Shown: piece after piece, positions 36,868 to 46,993 of the stretch
Position numbering within the stretch: position 1 is the first letter of the stretch
Layout of the letters: every line of letters begins with the position of its first letter
Source: Drosophila pseudoobscura
Lineage: Eukaryota > Arthropoda > Insecta > Diptera > Drosophilidae
DNA length: 64,000 bases
Direction of reading: 5' to 3'
NCBI RefSeq assembly: GCF_009870125.1
Contig: NC_046680.1
Span: 6,448,001 to 6,512,000 of the forward strand
Program-made: the position numbers and the translations under genes
The notes under the pieces: generated by a model
Told to the model about the DNA's origin: nothing
The model's input: the letters and a program-made list of their open reading frames with translations, nothing else
The model's database searches: none

Positions 36868-37043
36868 CCCATAGAAGTTTATACTATTATTGAATAAAAA
36901 TAAAATTCACCCCGCTCCCAGTACTTCCACATTGTTAACCAAGATTAAATATTTCGATTTCTGTGATTTGACTTTGATTTCCTGCTACATGCCACGCTTG
37001 TGAAAACAGCGTTTTGGCCGTCGGCTTCCAACAACCCGGCGTA

Positions 37044-37115
37044 GCCGTGATCGTCTAGTGGTTAGGACCCCACGTTGTGGCCGTGGTAACCCAGGTTCGA
37101 ATCCTGGTCACGGCA
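37044..37115 (+). tRNA. tRNA-His (anticodon GTG), copy 2
   Basis: Mature sequence identical to copy 1 but on the plus strand. The trailer is almost identical to copy 1: a CAATGC...GCATTG inverted repeat, then TCACGGAG and a T-rich terminator near 37150. The leader (TTCCAACAACCCGGCGTA) also matches copy 1 closely, so these two are the most recent duplicates. Confidence 0.97.
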
Positions 37116-37215
37116 ATGCTGCAAATATGCATTGTCACGGAGTTGGGTTTTCTTTTTTATTATTTCTCTTTTATTCACCTAATACCTCAGCTACGATAAA
37201 ATCTTTTCGCAAATA

Positions 37216-37467
37216 CAGTCGAACTTCCATATAGCGAATCTCAAGGGGACGAAAACAAGTTCGTTATACGGAAAATTCGTAATATATTTACATTTGATTG
37301 TTCCACTTTTCCTTATCAACAAAAACTTTAAGGCTGTTCAGGGAAGCAAATACCTTTGTTTAATTTATTCAACTATCCTACACTTGCCTCAAACTTTTTT
37401 GCCTTGTTTCTGATATGGATGGAAATAAATTCATTGTACGGAAGTTCATAATAGAGAAGTTCGACTG
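37216..37467. mobile_element. Small non-autonomous DNA element, pogo/Tigger type
   Basis: A 252-bp element with terminal inverted repeats CAGTCGAACTTC at the left and GAAGTTCGACTG at the right, flanked on both sides by TA, the target duplication of Tc1/mariner-pogo elements. Subterminal sequence also repeats in inverted orientation (TTCGTTATACGGAAAATTCG and TTCATTGTACGGAAGTTC). There is no transposase. The short size and perfect outer repeats indicate a MITE. Confidence 0.75.
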
Positions 37468-37808
37468 TAGTGGATAATGAAGGAAAAAACTCAAATGTGA
37501 GTAAATGAAAGGCACTCGACCGTGAAAAGTGAAAGGAAATGTTTGCAGATCATGAAAGTCTGAATTATGTTTTGCCGCTACCAAAAACATTCTTTTCTTT
37601 TTACTGTGAAGATAAATTTAAATCTGTAAAATAAAAAAATAACGCAGTTTATGTTGCAATTTTGAGTATTAATCGACAGAAGCTACCGTCGCCATCTATG
37701 ACTCGATTTGCAGATTATATCAGGAAAATATTGAGAGAACGCATAGCTGGTTTTAGGCATTTTCTTGATATAGGTGTTTTGGCTGGCACAATCCTACAAC
37801 CTAACGTA

Positions 37809-37880
37809 GCCGTGATCGTCTAGTGGTTAGGACCCCACGTTGTGGCCGTGGTAACCCAGGTTCGAATCCTGGTCACGGCA
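37809..37880 (+). tRNA. tRNA-His (anticodon GTG), copy 3
   Basis: Mature sequence identical to the other copies. The trailer keeps the CAATGC/GCATTG stem but with a loop one base shorter than in copies 1 and 2, then TCACGGAG and a CTTTCTTTTT terminator. The leader is more diverged (CCTACAACCTAACGTA). Confidence 0.97.
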
Positions 37881-38134
37881 ATGCTGCAATATGCATTGTC
37901 ACGGAGTTTGGTCTTTCTTTTTGTCAGAATAATTTATAATTCTTTTTTGTTGTTCTCTATTTGAGCTCAGTATAGAAACATTCCATTGAAAGCAATACGT
38001 TTTTTCACCAAATAAAGTTCAATTTGGACTCTGGATTGACAACTTAATTGCAAATTATTAATGAATTTGCATTATCTTTGAGTGTAACCGAACAGCTTGC
38101 GTTCCCGGACGCCGAGTTCCAACAGCCCGAGGTA

Positions 38135-38206
38135 GCCGTGATCGTCTAGTGGTTAGGACCCCACGTTGTGGCCGTGGTAACCCAGGTTCGAATCCTGGTC
38201 ACGGCA
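38135..38206 (+). tRNA. tRNA-His (anticodon GTG), copy 4
   Basis: Mature sequence identical to copies 1-3. The trailer again has CAATGC/GCATTG around an altered loop (TGCATTAC), then TCACGGAT and a TTTTCTTTTG terminator. The leader GAGTTCCAACAGCCCGAGGTA is related to the others. Confidence 0.97.
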
Positions 38207-38729
38207 ATGCTGCATTACGCATTGTCACGGATTGGGCTTTTCTTTTGTCTCCGCCGCCACCTTTCCATATATTTACCTTTAGTTTCGTGATCATTTCAGT
38301 ATACGGAATGAAAACAACCGATAATTCGCATATGCATATTATAATTTGTTGTATATTTAAATTTTGATTATTTACAGTTGCCTCTTTGCATAACATATCG
38401 TACTCGTACAGAAGATATAATTAGTTAAATATTGATAAATTAAACTAATTGCATTACTAAAGCTTTTAAGGGATTTCTTCTTAAAATAGCGGTTAAACAA
38501 TTGTCGATTCTCTGGTTGTGATTTATTACATATAGTTAATTAGATAATAAACACGCGCACAGGCGGAATGTGTTCTCACTATGGTTTGGGGGGAGGAAGG
38601 AGAAAAAGGAGGCATAACAATAAACAAATTGACACAATCTTTGTATTACTACGAAGGTTTCTTTCCATTAAAACACAAGACATAAACAAATAATTCCGAA
38701 GGGACTTGCAATCATGTTTCAAACGCAGT
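38207..38729. other. Spacer and garz 3' UTR
   Basis: Contains the terminator of tRNA-His copy 4 and, on the minus strand, an AATAAA (plus-strand TTTATT at 38522-38527) about 200 bp after the garz stop. No coding sequence was recognised. Confidence 0.5.
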
Positions 38730-41700
38730 TTACTGCTGGCCATAGAGCAGCTCAGAGCCAGGCGGTATACTGCTAGGATCAACGCTCGCGTTAAAATAGT
38801 TGGCTGGAGTCGCCGCAGCGGGAAAGGGGACAGCCACACCTTGGCCGGGCTGCTGATGTTGCTGCTGCTGGGAATTGTGCTGGAGCGTTAGGTTATAGGG
38901 ATTCTGGACATATTCCTGATAAATATCCGCTGCTGGTCCAACACCGTCGCCAGCTAATGGCGGGGCCTCGTAAACAGGGGCAAAGCTATGAACAATCGAT
39001 GACTGCGGCATCTTAGGCAGCGAGGGATACGCGTTGCCGGCCAGCAGGTGACTGATTGGCACATTAATGGCGGGGTCGGTGGACTGAGCTGGCTGATGTT
39101 GGTGTTGGTACGCCTGATATTGCTGATAGTATTGCTGGTAGAGCAACTGTTGTTGCTTCGACTGATCTTCCAGCGCTTCCGATGGAGCGGGCAACTCAAT
39201 GGCATAACTATTATACGTATTGTTGGAGGTGATGTTTAACTGCTGCACAACCGGTATTGAAGCAGCGTGGGTTGGCTCCACTGCTTCCTGGGAGCCGTGC
39301 ACCGCTGCAGCAGTAGCTTCATTCACAAGATCCGGCAGCATTGGGATGGGCTGAGAATCCACCGTAGCCGGCTGCTGGGGGGCCAACATTAGGGGCTGTA
39401 TAATGGATTGTAGAATGACTCATTAACCGATTGACTATAAATTGGGATGGGCTGAGGTTGAGCTTACCTGAGCAAAGACGAAACTGGGTGCCTGCTGCAG
39501 AGCATCTGCCATGGGAGGCTGCAGTATAATGCTCCGCCTTGGAGATTCTACTGGGGATGCCGTGGCCGCACACACAGCCGTCTCTGTGGCCTGAATCTGT
39601 GGCTGCAGCTGGGGGGGCTGTTGTTGCAAATGCTGTTTGGGCAAGATTGGTTGGGCAAGTGGCGGCACCTCTGGTTGTGTATTGGGATCACCAGATGGTG
39701 CAACAGGTGCAACCGCAGATGGAGTGTTGGTTAGTGTGTGGGAGCGTTTGCCTGAAAGGTGGAGGATATTTTCATTTGATAACTAAGTACATATGTAATT
39801 CTATCAAAATATAATGAAAGGAACGCAACACGAAGCTCAAACGAAGTGGGGAAAAGGTTCAATGCTCAATTCTTCTTTCCCAGTCCCTTGAGCATCTTTA
39901 ACTTGGATTTGAAGCTAGACCAGGGCTTCGGTAGTTTCCGCTGTTTGGGTTTGGTTGACTCTTTAAGGGTATCATATTTGCCAGTGGCCGCAAAAACGAC
40001 ACGAAGCCCATTGCTACACAGAGGCAATGTCAACGATTGCTGGCCAGCTAAGAATTGAGACTCGTGTAAAATTTTTGTAAAGTCCAGCGATATTGCTGAT
40101 GAAAGCAGATCTGATGGCAGGGTCAAAAGTTAAGCGGGTTTAAAAATGGCCGCCTCACGCACCTTCGTCACGGAAGAGTTCCTCCTTCAGATTGGGCAAA
40201 AATTCCCCGATCCGTCGCCAGGTGAGCTCCCACAGCGCCTGATGCAGGCTGCCATCTTGGTTGTGGAACACACGGACCGAATGCATAACCAGCAGCATGT
40301 TCTTCAGTATCTCCTGCATCTGCTCCGACAAAGTGTCCGATCCGACCTTCATGAATCTCTCTATGTAGTCCAGTATGTCTAGCCAAAGTTCGTTGAAAGC
40401 GGCCCCCAGCTCGATGAGAGTGGTGAGGTGCTGCAGGAATACCTTGGACATAATGGTGGCGGTCCGAATGCGTGACTCTTCCAGGAGCGCTGCATCCAGC
40501 TGCCCTGAAGCGCTGCTCTCTGGCAGCAACTCGTTCAGTAGCGGGAATAGTACCTGAACAAAGCAGGAACACCACTCTGCTCCAGAAAGCGTTTGCAGAT
40601 CGTGCACTAGCAAAGCCCTTTGCTGAAGACACGATATGGCATGGGTGCGCACTTCACGCCGCCGATCCATTGCCAATCTGGCTATGCCCTGCAGCAGCGG
40701 GCACCATCCTGGTGTCCACAAAGCCGCCGACTGAGGAACAGTACAGCCTTCCTCCGCCCACCATCGGAAGATCTGAGCTGTTCGCGTATACAGAGTGTAC
40801 ATCAGGTCCAGCAATTGAATGGACAACTGCTCGTATCGCTGGGCCAGGTCTTCCTGTTCGGCCGAATTCACGGGAAGATTGTCGGCAGCGTCGCCCGTCA
40901 GTAGACTCAGGTTGCTGCTCGAGCCGGACGAGGCCACACCTGGCTTACGATCGCTTCGCTTCTTAGCACTCCTTTGCTTTCCTGCCGCTTCCAACTTGCG
41001 TCGCTGACGAATCCCTCCATCCCGACAGGCCTCTACAAAGATACGAATGCAGCGAACGCAGGCCTCAAAGTTATAGGGCGTGATGTGGGCCACACTCCTC
41101 ACAATGAAAGACAGCGAATCCCAGCACTTGAACAAGGCAAATGGCGCATGATCCAGAAGCTGGCAATTGTAGACTAGGCTACTCGAAAAACTTGAAGCAC
41201 CTGTGGTAGAGCTGGGCGGCGATTGCGGTCTGTCAAACAGATTCAGTTAGAATTGGAGATTAAGATTTCATCGTGGCCCAGAAAACTCACCTGGAGGCCG
41301 TCGTCAGTTCACTGTCTTTGTTGTTGACCAATATCCAATTCTCAGCACTTGGACTGGGTGCAGTGGGCACAGCAGTTGGTTTGGAGAGTTCAGAGTCTGA
41401 TGTGTAGCCACGCTCGGGGGGTGCAGAGGCATCTTCCTCACCACTCAATGCGCCATCCGATTTAGCGCCTCCATTGGGCGGCAGCGGCAACTGGGTATCC
41501 TCGTAGTTGGGGGGGACAGCACCGGCACCCACACACTCAAGCAGATTGAAGATGATCTGCCAGTCCTGCTCAGAGTGAATGTTCTGGGCAGAGGTCTTCA
41601 GCAGCTCGTAAATGCCAATGGAAATCTGCTTGGATATGCGCAGCAGAAGGGCTGGCTTCAGCATCAGCAGCATCTTGAGAGATTGGAGAACAATAGGGCA

Positions 41701-44700
41701 CAGTTCCTCGTTGCGCATAAGGTAGATGGCCAGCTTGAGCACTGCCACTATGCAGCGATTAAGGAGATAGTCATAGCCGCACGAGGCGCTGCCCATTAGC
41801 AGAAGATACATTTGATCCCGAACCGCTGGCCACAGGGGAATCATGCGATCGCGATTGTGGATGACGATCTTGACGAGAAATTCCATCCAGAAGACGGTTT
41901 GATCTTCAGCATAGGGCAGACCAATCGACTTGTGCCCCTGAGGAGCCTTCAGCAGACCCAGCACACATTTGAGCAGCTCTTGCAGGGACTCTAGTTGCAC
42001 GAACTTCGACTCCTGCAGCATTTGATCGAGTTGGCATTCCTTGATACATTTACGGCCATGCTTAATAAAGTCCTGCTCCTCGTAGGTGGGCTCACGCTGA
42101 CCCTCTGAGCTGATGAATGAGTACAGACTAGAAAAGAGACCCGATTCCTGTTTCTCCCGCGGCTTCTCCAGTATCAGCATAGCCTTGCCGTTTGCTTCGC
42201 AAAAGTCCTCCACCTCGATGAGCGATTTGGGCAGGAGCTTCAAGCGGAAGAGCTGCAGAAAAATGTCGAGGATGTGCTTCCAACTCTCCCTCAAACAATC
42301 GCCATAATCGTGAACCAACAGGAATACCGTCCTTATGGCTGCCTGCGCCTTGGCATTCAATCCAAAGTTCACTGCCTGCTGCATCTCATTAGGCGCCGGT
42401 GCCGGCTCGTGTTGCTCCACGCTGCTCAACAGCGTTGTGAACTTGCACAACGTCAGAACGAGGGCATCAAAGTCCGCATGCAGATTGTAATGCGCTGATA
42501 TAGCTGCCGACTTGCTAAAGCCTGAAACGTATTCAGATGCCGAATAAAACTCATACTGACGCTCCTCGAAATGGTTGTTCACTTACCCGTCAGTGTTCTC
42601 TGGTAGCCAGACTCAGTGCTCTTATCGAACATGAAGCTCAGAGCGCTTAGGGAAGCTCCCCAAACAATATTGAATATCTCCACATCGTAGGAGGCATCGT
42701 GGACATAATGGAAATGGCCGTCGTGGGTGTCCCCACGTCGAAGCAGCACTTTCCACAGATAGTTTTCACGCACTAAGCCGGTTTGTTCTGCAGGCATTAC
42801 AATTTCTTCGTTTCTAGAATAGAATGAAATCGGACATAGGCAATCTATGCTATGTTGTTCCAAGATTAAATTCAAAGTGTACTCACTTGATGGCATTGAA
42901 GACCTGAGCCAACATCTCTTGATCAAAGTCTTTGCCACCATTTAGGCCACGCAAATTCTTGGTGAAGTCCTCCAGAGTCATTGGAACATTCAGGCGCTTT
43001 GCATTGGAGTTATGCTGATCCATATTCAGCATGATGATGGCATAAGCCAAGCGGAATGCGGCATCAGTGTTCGCAAACGGCTCTAGATTTTGTGTCTACA
43101 TAAGAGATTTGAATTATAATTGTCCTATTCCCCATGCCCACGCTCACTTACATGCCAGTGATCGGAGAAGTGTTCCAACACCAGAAAAATCAACGGTGCC
43201 TCGCCAGGCAATCGGAATGTCTCCAGATACAGGCGCAGTGCCTGATCCACACGGAGACCAGTGAAGTCGAATGAGTCGACAAAGTTGATCAGAATCTTTG
43301 AATCGACATTCTTCTTCTTCGAAATGTATTCGCCAATCATTTTCTTGTCGAGTCCAGGATTCTCGCGCAGGAAGAGCGCCACTTGCATGGGATCGAGCTG
43401 AGCATTAAGAACCCCGTGCTCTTGAAGATACTGGATACCCTTGTCCGGTCGTTGATTGAACCGCTCTGTGCCCTGGGAGAGCAAGCGTTTCTTCTGCTTG
43501 ACATTGGCCAGTTTTTCACTGGTTATTCCGCCACCTATTCCATTTCCTCCAGACTGCGACTGCAGCCGCAGTCTTTGCGAGCTGCTGTTAATGAAGTTGG
43601 AGATGTTTTCTACACGGCCTTGTTCATCCACGGCTAAAGATCCGCCACCAGCATCTATGACAATCCCCTCTAATCCGCTGTTGTGACGCGAGTGGCGACT
43701 TCCGCCGGCTGCCGGACCGGCTTCTGTCACAGCTTCCCTGCTGTGACTGTTCTTGGCTGCCGCACAGTTCCGCTCAATGCTGTCGATGACACTGATGAGT
43801 GTGTCCATGGAGATGATGTGAGTGCTGTATACTGCATTGGTGGCTGACAGGGTGTACTTGCTTAGCAAGTTGGTCAGACTCTCGAATATATCCGTGCAGT
43901 ACAAATCGCAATCATAGTTGATGTACAGCTCGGTCACGAAGCCAGGAATGCGCCACAACTGCAGTAGGTTGTCCAAAGCCAGCTCTCGCATCTCGTAGGG
44001 TGTCTTGGGATTGTCGCTGGCTATAATCTCGCTCAGCTTCTTGAGGTAGCCTTCTAGCTGGAGCTTCAGGTGTCCGCGCAACGACTCGAAAAGCAGGAAG
44101 CATAGCTGCAAATCGGCAGCGAAGATACTCAAGCGCTCCGACGTTAGGAGCTGCAACAGAAAGATCATTATGATTCATATCCAATCTATCTAATGGGGGT
44201 AAAAATGTCTAACCGAAATTAAATTTCTGCACAAATCATCCTTGACCAGTTCCAGCAAACCCTCATATTTGCCAATATTATCGGCAGCCACTTCAAAAGC
44301 CACAGTGAGCAAACTCAAGCCCGTATGCATCATGCTGTCCGAATTCTGTTTGTCCAGCGGATTGCACAAGATGATGAGGAATCGGAAGAGCTCTTGGATG
44401 AACGGCAGACCGTAGGGCGACAGGGTGGCAGAGATTAGCGCTCCATCCTTATCGGACGATTGCTGGGTGAAGCGAACACCCACCGAGTTGATATACTCGC
44501 TGCTGTTCGCGTCGGTCAAGCTGTTCTTTCCATCTCCCCCTTCTACAATCTCCGATTCGGCGGCACTCTCCACTTGAATGGCGGGTACATTCGCTGCGGC
44601 GTTCTCCTCAACTCCCGAACTCACGGGTGCTGTTGTTGTTGGCGTTTGCGTGATCTTGCCCTGCATGTCCAAAATGTTGCCCGCTGGGCTGGCTGGAGTG

Positions 44701-45648
44701 GTGGCCAGTATGGGAGCCTTGAGGTGATTTGGCGCTGCAAGACTGCATTGTGGGGTCTGCGGGGGATCTTCTACTGTCGAAGACTTGCGTTGCACCGATG
44801 GGGGAGCTGGGGCGGCGGCCACTGCTGCTGTCTTTCGCTTGTGCTTCTCTTGGGCGGCACCGCTGGCAGCATCGCCAATAGTAAATCGCTTCTGCAAGAC
44901 GGTATCGCTGGGCTCCTCCGCAAACTGCGGCAGACGCATGAAGAACAAAAGCACCATGTCCTTCAGCGATTGCTCTGCCGAGCGTCGCAGCAGCTCACTG
45001 AGCCTTGGCTCAAAGCAAATCTTGAAGCAACTTAGCATGACCTCGCACATCGACTCATTGCTGACGGCAGCTCCCTCAGGACTGCGGATTAAAGTGTGCA
45101 GCACTTCAATGACCCGCATGAAAGTAACACCGTCCGAGGATTGATCTGTGCCCATAAAGCGAGCATGTGTCACGGCATCCGCTATGCGTTCAACAATATC
45201 TGCTATATTGGGCGAAGTGGGATCTGCAACATGAAAATGCGATAGGGAGCGAGCACGGAAAAGATTGGACAGCAGTTTATCTCACCAATTAGGCCATATG
45301 ACAAGAATTTATTGACTGAGGCGAGAGCCAGACTAGTCAAGGGTCCCGTCGTATCCGCCGTGCGTATCACCTCCAGAAACGGAGATAGAAACACCTTCGG
45401 TTCAATCAGACGCAGATCTTCAATGCGATTTAAGTCCTGCTTGAGGTCTATAAACAGCTTCAACAACGAGTCCTTTTCATCGTCCTGCAAAGCGGGAAGT
45501 ACGGGATATGTCACAACTTTCTTGTAGTGTTAGAATAATTAGTTACCACGTAGGCTGTGGCATTCCAACGCGTTCCACGTCGCATGGCTGTCATCAAGGT
45601 GGCCATTTCACCGCGCACCACGTAGATGCCATTGCCAGGCAGTGACAT
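38730..45648 (-). CDS. garz: Golgi Arf guanine-nucleotide exchange factor (GBF1/gartenzwerg)
   Basis: The product activates Arf1 at the cis-Golgi for COPI recruitment. Minus-strand exons: 45547-45648, 45286-45484, 44214-45223, 43152-44150, 42887-43095, 42587-42813, 41291-42521, 40163-41229, then 39468-39751 and 38730-39395, giving 1,997 aa. The start [15 protein letters not shown] matches the GBF1 N-terminus; DCB/HUS regions occupy residues about 1-600. The Sec7 domain spans about 654-840, with the glutamic finger Glu754 in LPGEAPLI and the [18 protein letters not shown] helix. HDS regions follow. The C-terminus is Gln/Pro/Tyr-rich and disordered, as in GBF1. All junctions keep frame. A shorter alternative end is listed next. 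It is divergent from HID1. Confidence 0.95.
39866..40110 (-). CDS. garz: garz alternative terminal exon (short isoform)
   Basis: After the exon ending at 40163 (phase 1) the next usable acceptor (CCATCAG) opens an exon of 81 codons that begins [15 protein letters not shown] and ends with the basic tail [10 protein letters not shown] and a stop. Including it ends the protein at 1,762 aa. Skipping it joins the same donor in frame to 39751 and adds a 316-residue Gln-rich tail. Both routes are phase-compatible. D. melanogaster garz also has long and shorter products, as I recall. Confidence 0.7.
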
Positions 45649-46993
45649 TGTGTCCAGGCCTTTCTTAATTATTCGTCAACAGCAGCTAGCTGGCTTCCGC
45701 CGAAAAAAATTCTCAAATTCGTGGGCAGCTCCTCTCTCCTTGACTTGCGTTTTCATACATATGTTTTCCGACCTGCCCTTTCTACCGCACACATACACAC
45801 AGCCGCAGTCCTGTTTTGCCTTGAACAAAACTTGACGCACCTTTTAGTAACACATTTTGTACTTAATTATTAATAAAATAAATGTAATTTGTTTGCAAAT
45901 AATTTTTTGGTGACGTTTACGTGTCTTGTATGTTCTTTCTAGAGCTGGAGAAACATCGATGTTATCGATGTTTGGGTTAACACAGCACACATCGATGTTT
46001 TTTAAACATTAGATTTACACTAGAAGCATCTTATAAGCTATTTAAACAATTTTTAATATGTTTGATTTAATGATAAAATTAGCTTGAAGGATTTATTTTT
46101 GCTTCTTTTCCCTCAGCCAAAATTATTACGCTACTATTATTAAGTGGTGATAGTTGACACGATAGGCAGAACAGGGATAAGATATTAGGAAAATCGAACA
46201 GACGTAACTGAAAAGCAGCCATAACTAAACTTTTTGCCACCACTAAGCCTCTATGCTTATCCAATTAAAAAAAGATCTGAGTTTTGACCAAAAGGAAACG
46301 TATTACAACGATTTGGAAGATGGAACATTTGAAAAACATCGAGATTCATCGATATTGTCTCGTCGATGTTTCATGCACTCAAAGCATCGAAAATATCGAC
46401 GTCCGCTTGTGCACTGAAAAAAACTATCTAGCTAATATTTGAACACGGCAAGAAATCCACGGAGACTTAAAAAACATCTCGTTGGAAATATTCTGCATAT
46501 GCCTCGTATAATTTTACTGTACAAAAAAAGGCCAGACTTTGCGGAAACAAGCCAGTTGGCCAGCAAAGTACATTCAAAAGTTTGCATATTGTCGCACAGT
46601 GTAATTTTGTAAAACATTTCAATCCTGTTTGATATTCTATAGATATGCAAAATGCTTCCATCGTAATATTTACACATAATAAAAAGGTAGTGTAAGGAGT
46701 TGCAGATTTTAGCCATTTTTTGCATTTGTTTTTCGAATTGTATTGACTCAGAAAATCTGGCAGCACTGACGACCTGTCAACAGTGCACAACAACAAGAAC
46801 AACAGAGCTGGTTGATTTTTCTTTACGTGCGTAGGCGAATTTGTGAATCTTTCGGATTTTAAACAGAAAAGTATTTAAATTGTATGTAAACTCATTTCAG
46901 ACCACTGGAAACACTTGAATTGGGGCGACCGCACACGGGGCAGGTGGAAATCAGGCACTCAACAATACCAAAGCACATCAGAACCCAAACAAT
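45649..46993. other. Divergent promoter region between garz and HID1
   Basis: 1.35 kb with the 5' UTRs of both genes. Two clusters of CATCGATG or ATCGAT words occur near 45953-46000 and 46325-46400, resembling DREF/BEAF-type sites. The sequence GGCAGCACTGACGACCTG near 46760 is a candidate core region for HID1. No coding frame is supported. Confidence 0.45.
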
